The notes: generated by a model from the letters alone, not told the origin. Positions 1 to 9,861 are shown, counted from the first letter of the stretch. The stretch: DNA of 64,000 bases from Methylacidiphilum infernorum V4 (GCF_000019665.1 NC_010794.1:744001-808000), one strand, 5' to 3'. Numbers and translations: made by a program.

Positions 1-468
1 ACTGTCGAAGAAAATGTGGCTTTTGCCTTGCGTGAAAAAGGGGGTATGAGTGAAAAGGAAATTAAAAAGGAAGTGGGCGAGATCTTGGAAAGACTCTTGT
101 TAAAAGGGCAGGAGAAGAAAATGCCCTCGGAATTGAGTGGAGGAATGAAAAAAAGGGTAGCGGTAGCCCGAGCAGTAATTGCTAAGCCTAAGATCATATT
201 TTTTGACGAACCTACGGCCGGACTGGATCCTATTGCTTCTGCCGAGCTTAACGCCCTTATTTGTTCATTAAATAAAGATTTTAATGTGACGACGGTAGTC
301 GTCACCCATGATATGGAGGCGGTCAGGCAACTAGGAAGAACCGTTGCCATGCTCTACAACGGAAAGATTTACAGTGTGGGCAGTCCGCAGGAGTTTGAAA
401 TTTCCAGTGATCCTGTGATCCGGAATTTTGTTCATGGAATAATAGAATCTGAAGTGAGGTGTAGTTGA
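1..468 (+). CDS. Mla-type ABC transporter ATP-binding protein, 5'-truncated by window edge
   Basis: Frame 1 is open from the first base, so the gene starts upstream and only the C-terminal 155 residues are visible. They contain the ABC signature LSGGMKKRVAVARA, a Walker B segment IIFFDEPTAGLDP and the switch histidine in VVVTHD. The Walker A motif must lie before the window. The MCE-domain gene begins 1 base after the stop codon, which is the arrangement of Mla/Ttg2 lipid transporters (MlaF followed by MlaD). In those systems the ATPase drives phospholipid movement between outer and inner membranes. The protein is cytoplasmic and would bind an MlaE-type permease, presumably encoded just upstream. 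The specific assignment rests on the neighbour rather than on the ATPase itself. Confidence 0.88.
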   Translation, partial: TVEENVAFALREKGGMSEKEIKKEVGEILERLLLKGQEKKMPSELSGGMKKRVAVARAVIAKPKIIFFDEPTAGLDPIASAELNALICSLNKDFNVTTVVVTHDMEAVRQLGRTVAMLYNGKIYSVGSPQEFEISSDPVIRNFVHGIIESEVRCS

Positions 469-469
469 C

Positions 470-1255
470 ATGGAACCAAAAAACTTGGAAATCAAGGTGG
501 GGCTTTTTCTCCTGATAGGCTTGGCGATTCTCGGGGGATTGATTATTTATTTTGGCCGCTACGGCGAAAAGTTTCGACCTTCTTATCAAATTACGGTTGA
601 ATTTCCCAATGCTTACGGCTTGATTAAAGGTGCGCCGGTGCAGTTTGCCGGTGCCCCCGTGGGAAGGGTTGTCAGTACTCCTAGGCAGATCCGAGAAGGA
701 AGGGCTGTTGAGGTGGATTTAAAAATTAATGCCGATGCAAAAATTCGAAAGGATGCCCTTTTCCAAATTGTTGACGTGGGAATGCTGGGAGACAAGGCCA
801 TAGCGATAACCCCTAAGGGAACGACCGCCCCTTTTTTGAGGAATGGAGACAAGGTCCGGGGAAGCCGGGCCTCGACCCTGAGCGATGTGACAAGCCAAAT
901 TGCTCCTTTGATTAGTTCTGCCACCCAACTGCTTGAAGGAGCGGGAACGATCGTAAACCGAATCAATCAGAATGTGCTTACCGACGAAACGGCAGCTGAT
1001 CTGCGGGCAACGATTAAAGAGCTTCGTATGGTTTTAACCCGCACCGATCAACTGATTGCGGATGCTCAATATGGCAAAGGCCCCCTGGCGAAACTCCTGA
1101 ACGATCCCGAAATATCTGAAAATCTTTCCGCTTTTGTTTTTAATCTTCGAAAAAAAGGGATTCTCTTTTATTCCGATGTTGCGGCTAAGCAAGAAGCAAA
1201 AGGAACACCGGTCCAGCACCCGGTTATAAAAGCCAAGTTGGAAAAGAGTAAATAA
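470..1255 (+). CDS. MCE/MlaD-family lipid transport protein
   Basis: The 261-residue protein has one N-terminal membrane anchor (about residues 11-28, rich in Leu, Ile and Gly). An MCE domain follows (about 39-117), including the GAPVQFAGAPVGRV-type stretch typical of MlaD. The rest is a helical periplasmic tail. MlaD-family proteins form hexameric rings that carry phospholipids in Gram-negative envelopes. The gene follows the ATPase gene by one base, so the two are almost certainly co-translated. The tail (about 130 residues after the MCE domain) is longer than in E. coli MlaD (183 aa) and may form part of a periplasmic tunnel; that is inference. No separate MlaB or MlaC gene is present downstream. 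Confidence 0.85.
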   Translation: MEPKNLEIKVGLFLLIGLAILGGLIIYFGRYGEKFRPSYQITVEFPNAYGLIKGAPVQFAGAPVGRVVSTPRQIREGRAVEVDLKINADAKIRKDALFQIVDVGMLGDKAIAITPKGTTAPFLRNGDKVRGSRASTLSDVTSQIAPLISSATQLLEGAGTIVNRINQNVLTDETAADLRATIKELRMVLTRTDQLIADAQYGKGPLAKLLNDPEISENLSAFVFNLRKKGILFYSDVAAKQEAKGTPVQHPVIKAKLEKSK

Positions 1256-1287
1256 TAGTCAATAAGAGTAGCCTACGGTAGAACGCT

Positions 1288-1995
1288 ATGAACGTTGCGA
1301 TGGGTTCAATTCTTGTAGCTGCGGGACAGAGCCGGCGCATGGGTTTTGATAAAATATTTAAGGCTTTTTCCAACGGGTTTTGTCCTTTAGAAATCTGTCT
1401 TTGTAGGATAAGTCGATCGCCCCTAGTTGAACAGATCGTGGTCGTGGTCTCTAAAGAGAATGTTGAAAAAGCAAAAGGAAAAATTTCAACTCTCTCTTTG
1501 GATAAAGAGATAACCGTTGTTGTTGGGGGTAAAGAAAGACAGGATTCTGTATATCAAGGATTATTGGCTTTAGATCGAAAATGTCGCTATGTCATGATCC
1601 ATGATTCGGCAAGACCGTTTATCAATGAAGAGCTCATTGAGAAGGTTTACCAGGCCGCCGTTGAAGTCGGGGCCGCGGTTTGCGGGAAGCCCTGTTCGGA
1701 TACTCTAAAAGAGGTGGATCCCGATGCCAAGGTGCTGAGAACCTTGGATAGGAGTAAAATATGGACGGTTCAAACTCCGCAGATTTTCCGCAGGACATTA
1801 CTCGAAAAAGCCTATTTAGAGCTCCATGCCCAAAGGAAGCTTGTTACCGACGATGCTTCGGCCATTGAACTTCTAGGCGAAGCGGTAAAGGTCGTCCCTT
1901 ATACGGGCACAAACATAAAGATGACCTTTCCGGAAGATTGGGAAGTGGCAAACCTCCTCATCGAAAACAACAGGCTTTCCCATCAAAAGCCGTAA
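1288..1995 (+). CDS. ispD: 2-C-methyl-D-erythritol 4-phosphate cytidylyltransferase
   Basis: The 235-residue protein shows the full IspD motif set: N-terminal nucleotide-binding loop AAGQSRRMGFDK, then GGKERQDSV, IHDSARPF, DTLKEVD, a WTVQTPQIF segment, TDDASAIE and the closing NIKMTFPEDWEVA. IspD transfers CMP from CTP to MEP in the non-mevalonate isoprenoid pathway, which feeds undecaprenyl phosphate (compare uppP later in the window). It starts 32 bases after the MCE gene and may share its transcript. Two in-frame ATGs (1288 and 1300) are possible; neither has a convincing Shine-Dalgarno. Length and motif spacing are normal for the family. Confidence 0.93.
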   Translation: MNVAMGSILVAAGQSRRMGFDKIFKAFSNGFCPLEICLCRISRSPLVEQIVVVVSKENVEKAKGKISTLSLDKEITVVVGGKERQDSVYQGLLALDRKCRYVMIHDSARPFINEELIEKVYQAAVEVGAAVCGKPCSDTLKEVDPDAKVLRTLDRSKIWTVQTPQIFRRTLLEKAYLELHAQRKLVTDDASAIELLGEAVKVVPYTGTNIKMTFPEDWEVANLLIENNRLSHQKP

Positions 1996-2309
1996 TGCCT
2001 ATCCCATGGAGGGTTTATTTTATTTCCCTATGGAGAGTATGTCGCCTTAAGAAAGGATTATACTTTCTCAGCTCTATTTTCCCTTGCTGCTGTTTTTTGT
2101 TCTTGGTTCCGTAATAACGGGAAGCGGGCTTTCCAAGTGCTTTTGCTTCCGTACATTCGAGGATAATCTGTTCTCTTGGCATCCCTTAATTATTATTTTT
2201 TGAAAAGCGAGTTGTCAATGTCCAGAATGAAAAGAAAAGAGAATCTTTTTTTATTCCTTAAAAATCGGATAATTTTTATTAATCTCTCATTATGGAAAAA
2301 GGGGATAGT
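1996..2309. other. Intergenic region, no gene recognised
   Basis: About 300 AT-rich bases separate ispD from the CHAD gene. Only short open frames are present. Two modest inverted repeats are visible: AGAAAG/CTTTCT near 2052-2072 and GGAAGC/GCTTCC near 2120-2152. Neither is followed by a convincing T-run. The region presumably carries the 3' end of the ispD transcript and the promoter of the CHAD gene, but no clear -35/-10 pair could be assigned. Confidence 0.4.
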
Positions 2310-3194
2310 ATGAAAATACAGGACCATCTCCCCGTAGTTTTTTGGGATAAGGCTTCTGAAAAGCTCTTAAAGTGGAAAAACCCGGAAAATTTTACCGACA
2401 AGATCCACGATCTCAGGGTATTAGGTAAAAAATTACGCGCTTTATATTATTTTTTTCAACCCCTTCTCGGCAAGGATTTTGTAAAGGGAGAAAAGCAAAA
2501 AGTCAAAAAAGCGATGTCCGATCTTGGAGCGGTAAGGGATTCCCATGTTTTTTTAAATATCTATAGAAAAATTGAACAGCAATATCCGAGGCTTATCCTT
2601 CCCAAGTCTCTCAAGACTCTTTTGGAAAGACGGTCCCAGCAATTAGAACAAGACCCGATGCTTGGAATAGGCAAAAGCTTGGGGACTCAAAAATACTTGG
2701 CTTTAGCCATGGATAGGATCTTGGCTGCAAGAGAAAAACTGCTTAAGAAGATCGCCGCAAAACCTTTTAGCAAGCAATTGGCCTTAGACAGGATGAAAAA
2801 AGGTCTTGAGGCGGTGACGAAAACGATGAAAGAAGCGCAAAAAGAAGGATCTGCCGATTCTTTTCACCGTTGGAGGATAAAAACCAAGCGATTTTATTAT
2901 CACTTGAGCCTTTGTTGGCATGGGAACGGTTCCAAGGAGTTAGAAAAAATCGTTAAAAAATTTAAACAGCTGGAGCAACATCTTGGACAGGCACACGATT
3001 TTCACCTCCTTGCCTCCTTTATAAATAGTTCTCATCCAGGGGACTTGAGGGATGGGCAAAAGGATGCCTTTAAAGAATTTCTCTTGTTGATCGGTAAGCT
3101 TCAAGAGGAGGAAGAAAAGGAGGCTCTTTGCTTGGCCAAGAAGCTCATGGACCGCGGATTGGAGGAAACGATAGAGAAAATTTTCAATCCATAG
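2310..3194 (+). CDS. CHAD domain protein (polyphosphate-associated)
   Basis: This is an almost entirely helical, Lys/Arg-rich protein of about 295 residues. It carries the conserved-histidine helices of the CHAD domain: HDLRVLGKKLRALYYFF near the N-terminus, then HRWRIKTKRFYYHLSL and HLGQAHDFHLLASF in the second half. CHAD domains bind polyphosphate and localise to polyphosphate granules (family knowledge). The presence of a PPK2 gene 3 kb downstream fits that role. I prefer the ATG at 2310, because GGGG at 2301-2304 gives it a Shine-Dalgarno; an in-frame ATG at 2292 lies 6 codons upstream. No CYTH domain is fused, so this is a stand-alone CHAD protein. The last 11 bases overlap the end of the convergent NamZ-like gene. 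Confidence 0.85.
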   Translation: MKIQDHLPVVFWDKASEKLLKWKNPENFTDKIHDLRVLGKKLRALYYFFQPLLGKDFVKGEKQKVKKAMSDLGAVRDSHVFLNIYRKIEQQYPRLILPKSLKTLLERRSQQLEQDPMLGIGKSLGTQKYLALAMDRILAAREKLLKKIAAKPFSKQLALDRMKKGLEAVTKTMKEAQKEGSADSFHRWRIKTKRFYYHLSLCWHGNGSKELEKIVKKFKQLEQHLGQAHDFHLLASFINSSHPGDLRDGQKDAFKEFLLLIGKLQEEEEKEALCLAKKLMDRGLEETIEKIFNP

Positions 3195-4476
3195 ATCGGT
3201 CGGTGAGGATTTTTACCTTTTTAGCTTTTTTTATAATGATTTTTTCTTTTCCAGGCTGTGGATAAGGATAAAGAAGGTAGTTTTTTCTTAGGGATAAAAA
3301 AGAGCTTAATTCGGCATCCCACCTTTGGGCGATAGACTGGGGAGATTTATAGCGGGCCAATTCAGTGTGAATCAAGGGACTTCCATACACTTTGAAAAAG
3401 AGGTTTCTTTGTGAAAACGAGGACCTGCTGTAAGGACTAGGAGTAGCCATTTGGTTTACCCTAGAGGTAATGAAAACGCCAAGGGCGGTAAGATTTGCGG
3501 GCGTTTTGGGGTCGATCTGGAGTTCTACGCCATAAAGCCCGTTGATGATCCTGGGAACGGCGAGTACTCCGGCTAAATTCAACGCATTGATTTCACTGGC
3601 AAGTCGATATCCATCAAGACCTTTTGTCGCTACGAGCCTAAAGGCTTCGGGTGTTCCTGTTCCCAGTTCCATTCCTGCAAGGCTGCCTATGAATCCGGTT
3701 ACGACATAATAAACGGGGGTATCTTCCCTGGGAATATTGGGCGAGGTAGGAATCCAACGCAAAGCGGTATCTTTCCATGTCATCGACCGGTTCCATCCCT
3801 TCAGGGGAATAACGTGCAGCTCGCAGGGATGCGATATAAATCCCCTTTCGTTAGCCATCTGGGCGATTTCTCCCACAGTCATTCCATGGACATAGGGAAC
3901 GGGAATAAAACTGACAAAAGATTTCCAACTGGGGTGGACCAAGGGTCCTTCAACGCGTAGCCCGCCCAGGGGATTAGGCCTATCGAGAACGTAAAAGGGG
4001 ATTCCGGCTTCTCCGCAGGCATCCATTGCACTCACCATGGTGCTGACAAAAGTATAGCTCCTGCAGCCGATATCCTGGACATCAAAGACCAGGGCATCCA
4101 GGTCCCTAAGCATAGCCGGGGTGGGTTTTCTTGTTTCCCCGTAAAGGGAATACACTTTTAACCCCGTCAACCTGTCCTTGTGGGAGGGAACATCACGGCC
4201 GGCCTTGATTTTCCCATCGATGCCATGTTCCGGAGCAAAAAGCCTGACCAGTTTTACTCCCGGTGCTCTTTGCAGTATAACCCGAGTGGCTTTGCCATGG
4301 GAATCGACTCCACTTTGATTGGTGATCAGTCCGATCCTTTTCCCCCTTAAAGGGGCGAAGTTTTCTTCTCTAAGAACGTCAATGCCCAAAAGCACTTCGG
4401 CATGGAGACAAACCACCGGACTGGCTAGAAAGATCAGGCAAAAAAAAGAAAGCCGTTTTAGGGCAGCCCTCTGCAT
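3184..4476 (-). CDS. DUF1343 / NamZ-like exo-beta-N-acetylmuramidase, exported
   Basis: From the ATG at 4476 the protein has about 430 residues. It starts with a typical signal peptide (KR then a hydrophobic run ending in CLHA before EVLLG). The mature part opens with GIDVLREENFAPLRGKRIG and carries ITNQSGVD, FAPEHGI, FDVQDIGCRSYTFVSTM, LDRPNPLGG and YVHGMTVGEIA, which are the hallmarks of DUF1343. Characterised members (NamZ, GH171) remove terminal N-acetylmuramic acid from peptidoglycan fragments. A periplasmic role in wall turnover or recycling is therefore likely. The frame extends upstream to a TTG at 4512, but the ATG has a GGGAT ribosome-binding motif just before it and gives a cleaner signal peptide. 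The 3' end overlaps the convergent CHAD gene by 11 bases. Confidence 0.88.
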   Translation of the reverse strand: MQRAALKRLSFFCLIFLASPVVCLHAEVLLGIDVLREENFAPLRGKRIGLITNQSGVDSHGKATRVILQRAPGVKLVRLFAPEHGIDGKIKAGRDVPSHKDRLTGLKVYSLYGETRKPTPAMLRDLDALVFDVQDIGCRSYTFVSTMVSAMDACGEAGIPFYVLDRPNPLGGLRVEGPLVHPSWKSFVSFIPVPYVHGMTVGEIAQMANERGFISHPCELHVIPLKGWNRSMTWKDTALRWIPTSPNIPREDTPVYYVVTGFIGSLAGMELGTGTPEAFRLVATKGLDGYRLASEINALNLAGVLAVPRIINGLYGVELQIDPKTPANLTALGVFITSRVNQMATPSPYSRSSFSQRNLFFKVYGSPLIHTELARYKSPQSIAQRWDAELSSFLSLRKNYLLYPYPQPGKEKIIIKKAKKVKILTDRSMD

Positions 4477-4645
4477 TATCCCTATTTTTCTTGAAGCATA
4501 AAATAAAGACAAGCCCTATTTTTATGTTAGATTGAGGGATAAAACTTGAAATTTTAAAAGAGCTATTAAAAACTAACCTTCAAGCTGATCCTTTTTATAT
4601 TATGGGTAGAGAAAAGGGGATGATGAACTTCACCCCCTTCAAAAA

Positions 4646-6367
4646 ATGAACCACTTTAAAAAGAATGCTTTAAGCCGGATTATCGCCTATTTTTCGATGG
4701 AAATTGCCGTCGATGAGAGGATCCCCACCTACAGTGGAGGCTTGGGGGTTCTGGCGGGAGACACCCTGAATGCTGCGGCGGCCGTCGGATTTTCCATGGT
4801 CGGAGTCTCTCTTTTATACCGTAAGGGCTACTTCTTTCAAAGAATTGATGAAAAGGGAATCCAGAGAGAAGAACCGGTGGAATGGATCGTGGATGATTTT
4901 CTCGTAGAACAGCCCCCGCGGGTGAAAATTCGGTTAGAAAAAAGGGAAGTCACTCTTCGGGCCTGGCTTTATGAAATTAAGCACAATGATCATACAGTCC
5001 CCGTCTATTTTCTCGATACGGATTTAGCCGAGAATGACCCTTACGATAGAACTTTAAGCGGGTTTCTTTATGGGGGGGATGAGCGCTACAGGCTTTGCCA
5101 AGAAGCCGTGCTTGGTATTGGTGGGGTAAAGATGCTGCGCGCCCTGGGGTATGAAAAAATAGACAGATTTCACATGAACGAGGGTCATTCCAGTCTTCTT
5201 ACCCTAGAGCTTTTACGAGAGCAGATGGCTGCAGTGGGCCATGAACAAGCCAGTTGGGAAGACATCGAAGCGGTAAGATCTCTTTGTGTTTTTACTACCC
5301 ACACTCCTGTAGCTTCAGGCCATGATAAGTTTCCCCTTGGCCTTGTAAAACAGGTTCTGCCTTTTTTCCCTGTCCATGGGGAATTGCGGGATATTTTTTG
5401 TTGTGGGGATTTTCTCAACATGACCTATTTGGCCTTAAACCTTAGCCATTACATCAACGGGGTCGCCAAGAGGCACTCGGAAGTCTCTCGAATGCTTTTT
5501 TCTCATTATGAAATCGACGCCATAACCAACGGGATCCATGTTCCATCCTGGCTAAGTAGCCCCATTCAAAAGCTCTTTGATGGGTATATCCCGAGATGGA
5601 AAGAGGACATCTTTAGCATTCGTTATGCTATTTCCATCCCTTTGAAAGAGATCTGGGAAGCTCATTTGATCAATAAACGACTGTTGTTGGATTTCGTGAA
5701 CCGAGAGAAAAATATGGGGATGGATATCGACAATTTTACCATCGGTTTTGCACGAAGAATGACCGCTTATAAAAGACCCGAACTGATTTTTACCCGCTTG
5801 GAAAGGTTAAATGCCATTGCCCGCTCCGTTGGTCCAATCCAGTTGATATTTGCAGGTAAGGCCCATCCCAAGGACGAGGAGGGAAAAAAGATCATTCAGA
5901 GGATTCATGCCATACGCCCTTCCCTTGTTCCTGAAATTAAACTCGTTTTTTTGGAAAACTATGATTTGGCCTTGGCCAAAAGAATCGTGGCCGGGGTTGA
6001 CCTATGGCTAAATAATCCCCAACCGCCCTTCGAAGCTTCGGGAACCAGTGGAATGAAAGCGGCGATCAACGGCGTTCCTTCCTTGAGTGTGCTTGATGGG
6101 TGGTGGATAGAAGGCTGCATTGAAGGGACGACCGGTTGGTCTATTGGCATGGATGTTTTCCAACTCAAAGAAGCAAAAGAGGGGGATTACAGCAACGACC
6201 GGGATGCCATGGCCCTTTACGACAAGCTTGAAAAGGTCATCATGCCCATATTTTATAAAAATCCCGAAGCCTATGCTTTGATCATGCGCTCCTGCATTGC
6301 CATTAATGGTTCTTTTTTTAATGCCCAGCGCATGCTTATGCAATATGTGCTAAAAGCTTATTATTGA
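4646..6367 (+). CDS. glgP: Alpha-glucan (glycogen/maltodextrin) phosphorylase, short form
   Basis: The 573-residue protein opens with [20 protein letters not shown], typical of the short alpha-glucan phosphorylase family rather than the ~830-residue muscle type. It retains [33 protein letters not shown] and the cofactor site [14 protein letters not shown], where Lys471 should hold pyridoxal phosphate. The enzyme releases glucose 1-phosphate from stored glucan with inorganic phosphate. Its stop codon shares one base with the ATG of the PPK2 gene (TGATG), so the two are translationally coupled. The intergenic region towards the divergent NamZ gene (4477-4645) should contain its promoter. Symbol glgP is used in the broad family sense. 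Confidence 0.9.
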   Translation: MNHFKKNALSRIIAYFSMEIAVDERIPTYSGGLGVLAGDTLNAAAAVGFSMVGVSLLYRKGYFFQRIDEKGIQREEPVEWIVDDFLVEQPPRVKIRLEKREVTLRAWLYEIKHNDHTVPVYFLDTDLAENDPYDRTLSGFLYGGDERYRLCQEAVLGIGGVKMLRALGYEKIDRFHMNEGHSSLLTLELLREQMAAVGHEQASWEDIEAVRSLCVFTTHTPVASGHDKFPLGLVKQVLPFFPVHGELRDIFCCGDFLNMTYLALNLSHYINGVAKRHSEVSRMLFSHYEIDAITNGIHVPSWLSSPIQKLFDGYIPRWKEDIFSIRYAISIPLKEIWEAHLINKRLLLDFVNREKNMGMDIDNFTIGFARRMTAYKRPELIFTRLERLNAIARSVGPIQLIFAGKAHPKDEEGKKIIQRIHAIRPSLVPEIKLVFLENYDLALAKRIVAGVDLWLNNPQPPFEASGTSGMKAAINGVPSLSVLDGWWIEGCIEGTTGWSIGMDVFQLKEAKEGDYSNDRDAMALYDKLEKVIMPIFYKNPEAYALIMRSCIAINGSFFNAQRMLMQYVLKAYY

Positions 6368-7254
6368 TGAAAAAAAACTTGGAAGAACGGCTGAAAACGA
6401 TCCCTTATAAAATCAAAGAGGGAGCAAAGGTCCATTTATCCGATTTTGATCCTGCCGATACAGGACCTTTTAAGAGCAAGGAAGAAGCATTGCCGAGGCT
6501 TGCCCAAGACATTGAAAAGATGATCGTTTTGCAGGAAAAATTCTATGCGGCCGATAGTTTTTCTTTGCTGATCGTTCTTCAAGGAATGGACTGCTCGGGA
6601 AAGGATAGCTTAATCAAGCACGTGTTGTCGGGATTGAATCCTCAAGGGGTAGAGGTTCATAGCTTTAAACAACCCACCGCGGAGGAACTGGAGCATGACT
6701 TTTTGTGGCGTTATGTAAGAAAATTGCCTTCACGGGGCCGTATCGGGATTTTTAATCGTTCTTACTATGAAGAGGTGGTGGTTACCCGGGTGCATCCGGA
6801 ACTGATTAAAAAGGAAAAAATTGCCCAAGATCCTTATAAAGAAAAGTTTTGGGAGAAAAGGTACGAAGCGATAAATCGCTTTGAAAGCTATCTTGTGGAA
6901 AATGGATTTTTAATTATCAAATTTTTTCTCCACCTTTCGAAAAAAGAACAGGATAAACGGTTGGCTGAAAGAATCGAAAGGGAGGATAAACAGTGGAAAA
7001 TATCTCTTTCGGACCTCTTGGAAAGAGAACATTGGCAGGAATATATTTTTGCCTACGAACGGATGCTTGCTCATACCTCGACAGAACGGAGTTCTTGGTA
7101 TGTTTTGCCCGCCGACCATAAATGGTTTAGCCAACTGCTCGCTGCAAGCATCATCGTGGAAATCCTGGAGCAATTAAAGCTTGATTATCCCCGTTTGAAA
7201 GAGGAGGAAAAAGAAAAACTACGGGCTTTGTTTTACAAAAAAACCTCGTCTTAA
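6367..7254 (+). CDS. ppk2: Polyphosphate kinase 2 family protein, class III-like
   Basis: The 295-residue protein has the PPK2 Walker A-like loop GMDCSGKDS (family consensus GMDxxGKDG), the FNRSYYEEVVVTRVHPE segment and the basic lid region with ERIEREDKQWK. The N-terminal DFDPADTGPF element and overall length resemble class III enzymes, which use polyphosphate to phosphorylate both AMP and ADP; the class call is from pattern memory and is tentative. The Cys and Ser inside the P-loop are unusual substitutions of the common Ala/Gly. The ATG at 6367 overlaps the glgP stop by one base. A TTG one codon earlier is also in frame. Coupling to glgP suggests joint use of glucan and polyphosphate as reserves. 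Confidence 0.9.
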   Translation: MKKNLEERLKTIPYKIKEGAKVHLSDFDPADTGPFKSKEEALPRLAQDIEKMIVLQEKFYAADSFSLLIVLQGMDCSGKDSLIKHVLSGLNPQGVEVHSFKQPTAEELEHDFLWRYVRKLPSRGRIGIFNRSYYEEVVVTRVHPELIKKEKIAQDPYKEKFWEKRYEAINRFESYLVENGFLIIKFFLHLSKKEQDKRLAERIEREDKQWKISLSDLLEREHWQEYIFAYERMLAHTSTERSSWYVLPADHKWFSQLLAASIIVEILEQLKLDYPRLKEEEKEKLRALFYKKTSS

Positions 7255-7278
7255 TCTTAACTCAACTCCATTTCTACC

Positions 7279-8670
7279 ATGCAAAAATTTCGAATAGAGA
7301 GCGATTCCCTTGGTGAAGTCACTGTCCCTGCGGACAAGTACTATGGGGCACAAACGGCCAGGTCCCTTATGCATTTTGCTATTGGTGAAGACAAAATGCC
7401 CCTGGAAGTCATTAGGGCTCTAGCCTTGATCAAAAAAGCGGCCGCTATAACCAATGCCGAGCTGGGGCTTCTGCCTGAAGAGAAAAAAAAGTGGATTGTT
7501 GTGGCTTGCGATGAGATCTACCAGGGGCTTTGGGATGACCATTTTCCTCTTTATGTTTGGCAAACCGGCAGCGGGACCCAAACGAATATGAACTGCAATG
7601 AAGTGATCGCCAACCGGGCCAACGAGTTGGCGGGATTTCCCCTAGGGAGTAAAAGCCCTGTTCACCCCAATGATGATGTCAACCGCGGCCAATCTTCAAA
7701 CGATGTCTTTCCCACGGCCATGCATATTGCAGCGGCCCTTTCTATCCATAACCGGCTTCTTCCCGAGATTGCAAAACTCAAGGATGCCCTTGAAAAGAAA
7801 ACAAAAGAGTTTTTCCCCCTCCTTAAAATTGGTCGAACGCACCTGATGGATGCAACGCCTATTTCCTTGGGGCAGGAATTCAGTGGGTACGTTTGTCAAA
7901 TTGAAATGGGCTTATCGAAGATTCAGTCCAGTTTAACCGATATCTACGGCCTGGCTATTGGGGGGACGGCCGTAGGAACCGGGATTAACGCCCATCCTCG
8001 TTTTGGAGAAAAAGTGGCCGAGAAAATAGCCCAATGGACGGGCTTTCCTTTTTATTCCGCCCAGAATAAATTCGCCTACCTGGCGGGGCATGAGCCGCTC
8101 ATGGCATTGAGTTCTTCTCTCAAGGGACTGGCTGCTTCCCTTTTTAAAATTGCCTCCGATATAAGGTGGATGGGATCCGGTCCCCGGTGCGGCCTGGCAG
8201 AACTCATTCTTCCGGCCAACGAACCCGGCTCATCCATTATGCCCGGGAAAGTAAACCCGACGCAGGCAGAAGCCCTATCGATGGTTTGCCTTCAAGTGAT
8301 GGGCCATGACACCGCCGTAGCCATTGCGGGTAGTCAAGGAAACTTTGAATTAAATGTTTTTAAGCCCTTGATCATATGGAACATCCTGCATTCCATCCGA
8401 CTTCTTTCCGACTCGTGTAGAAACTTTAGACGATTTTGTATTGAAGGGCTCCAGGCCAACGTGAAGAAACTCAAAGAATATGTCGACCACTCCCTTATGT
8501 TGATCACGGTATTAACCCCAAAAATAGGATATGATCAGGCTGCGAAGATTGTAAAAAAAGCTTATAGCGAAGATCTTTCGTTGAAAGCGGCAGCCGTAGA
8601 ATTGGGAATATTAACTCCAGATGAATATGACCGCTTTGTCCAACCCGAAAAAATGGTTGGTCTTGACTGA
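7279..8670 (+). CDS. fumC: Class II fumarate hydratase
   Basis: The 463 residues match FumC in length and motif order: [58 protein letters not shown] and the fumarase/aspartase signature [13 protein letters not shown]. The catalytic Ser is in that last loop and the catalytic His in GRTHLMDA. It interconverts fumarate and malate in the TCA cycle and needs no iron-sulfur cluster. It lies 24 bases after the PPK2 gene on the same strand and may be read from the same transcript. Aspartase is an alternative within the superfamily, but the substrate-site residues fit fumarase. Confidence 0.95.
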   Translation: MQKFRIESDSLGEVTVPADKYYGAQTARSLMHFAIGEDKMPLEVIRALALIKKAAAITNAELGLLPEEKKKWIVVACDEIYQGLWDDHFPLYVWQTGSGTQTNMNCNEVIANRANELAGFPLGSKSPVHPNDDVNRGQSSNDVFPTAMHIAAALSIHNRLLPEIAKLKDALEKKTKEFFPLLKIGRTHLMDATPISLGQEFSGYVCQIEMGLSKIQSSLTDIYGLAIGGTAVGTGINAHPRFGEKVAEKIAQWTGFPFYSAQNKFAYLAGHEPLMALSSSLKGLAASLFKIASDIRWMGSGPRCGLAELILPANEPGSSIMPGKVNPTQAEALSMVCLQVMGHDTAVAIAGSQGNFELNVFKPLIIWNILHSIRLLSDSCRNFRRFCIEGLQANVKKLKEYVDHSLMLITVLTPKIGYDQAAKIVKKAYSEDLSLKAAAVELGILTPDEYDRFVQPEKMVGLD

Positions 8671-8691
8671 TTCCTCAAGGCGAAACTTCTT

Positions 8692-9222
8692 ATGAATGAC
8701 TTGTCTATGCTTCCGCCAGCAGGGCAAAACTTCTGGTTTATACCCATGGAGCAGGTGGCTCTTTTTCGCCGGTTTCTCAAGGGGAAGAGGGTGGTTGTGA
8801 CCAATGGCTGTTTCGATCTTTTTCATGTTGGTCATTTGACCCTTTTGAACGAGGCGAAGAAGTTGGGAGATTTTCTCTGGGTAGGTATCAATGGAGATCA
8901 ATCGGTGAGGGAACTCAAAGGGGATAATCGACCCTTTTTCCCCGCCTGGGAAAGGGCGGCCATCGTCGGATCATTAAAGGGGATCGATGCGGTGACGATT
9001 TTTACCGAAAAGCGGGCTACGCGGTTTCTTTCGCTGGTCAAGCCGGCCGTTTATGTGAAGGGCGCCGATTATACCTCTCAATCCCTGGATCAAGAAGAAA
9101 AAGAAGTTCTCAGTAGCTGCCAGGCCCTTATCAAGTTCATCCCTCTTTATCCGGACAGGTCAACCTCCAGCACGGTGGAAAGAATTCGCAAAGGGAGCTT
9201 GATGGCCGAACAAAACAAGTAA
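8692..9222 (+). CDS. rfaE2: D-beta-D-heptose 1-phosphate nucleotidyltransferase-like (RfaE domain II)
   Basis: The core from about residue 32 has the cytidylyltransferase-type motif TNGCFDLFHVGHLTLL, then ELKGDNRPF, VKPAVYVKGADYT and the C-terminal RSTSSTVERI segment corresponding to STT.I in HldE. This is the nucleotidyltransferase half of HldE (RfaE domain II) encoded alone; the sugar-kinase half is not in the window. The reaction would attach AMP to heptose 1-phosphate on the way to ADP-heptose for lipopolysaccharide core. About 30 extra N-terminal residues precede the core; a later start is possible. Related cytidylyltransferases (glycerol-3-phosphate, ethanolamine phosphate) are less likely given the LKGD.RP motif. 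Confidence 0.85.
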   Translation: MNDLSMLPPAGQNFWFIPMEQVALFRRFLKGKRVVVTNGCFDLFHVGHLTLLNEAKKLGDFLWVGINGDQSVRELKGDNRPFFPAWERAAIVGSLKGIDAVTIFTEKRATRFLSLVKPAVYVKGADYTSQSLDQEEKEVLSSCQALIKFIPLYPDRSTSSTVERIRKGSLMAEQNK

Positions 9223-9252
9223 AAAAAAGAATGCATTTTTTTTAGTAGAGCA

Positions 9253-9861
9253 ATGACTCATCAGAGAAGATGGATAAACCTGGCGGTGCTGGGTTCGGGA
9301 AAAGGAAGCAATTTTTCAGCGATCGCCAAGGCCATTGCCCAGGGTGAAATAGCTGCTAAGATAGCCGTTGTGGTGTCGGACAATCCCAAGGCATTGATTT
9401 TGGAAAAAGCCCGGCAGTTGGCTATACCCGCGGTGGTATTGCCCCAGGGAAAATACAAGACTTGGCTTGAGCCTTGGATAGAGGAAGAACTGGTAAGAAT
9501 CTTAAAGCAATACAATACTGAGCTGGTTGTGCTGGCGGGCTTTATGCGCGTGCTTAAGGAAACTTTTCTTGCTTCTTTCGAGGGCAAAACATTAAACATT
9601 CATCCTTCCCTTTTACCCGACTTTAAAGGAAAGGAGGCATGGAAAGCAGCATTGAAGGCAGCGGTAAAGGAAACGGGTTGTACGGTGCACTGGGTGAGCA
9701 AGGAGCTGGATGGAGGTAAAATTATTGCCCAATCCAAGGTTCCCGTTTATCCCGCAGACAGCCCTGAAGAATTGCATGCACGGATACAGCAGGCAGAACA
9801 TGAGTTGTATCCTAGGGTGTTGAAAGAGATATGCTTGGATTGGATCAATCAAAAGTTGTAA
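9253..9861 (+). CDS. purN: Phosphoribosylglycinamide formyltransferase
   Basis: The 202-residue protein has the GART fold signatures: LGSGKGSNFSAI at the N-terminus for substrate phosphate binding, LAGFMRVL, the catalytic NIHPSLLPDFKG, and TVHWVSKELDGGKIIAQ, with the catalytic Asp in the last. PurN uses 10-formyltetrahydrofolate to formylate GAR in purine synthesis. One change stands out: the usual G.(D/N)AH after the NIHPSLLP loop is replaced by KEAWKAALKA, though the loop itself is intact. It sits between the heptose and xseA genes on the same strand, with gaps of about 30 bases on each side. Confidence 0.93.
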   Translation: MTHQRRWINLAVLGSGKGSNFSAIAKAIAQGEIAAKIAVVVSDNPKALILEKARQLAIPAVVLPQGKYKTWLEPWIEEELVRILKQYNTELVVLAGFMRVLKETFLASFEGKTLNIHPSLLPDFKGKEAWKAALKAAVKETGCTVHWVSKELDGGKIIAQSKVPVYPADSPEELHARIQQAEHELYPRVLKEICLDWINQKL

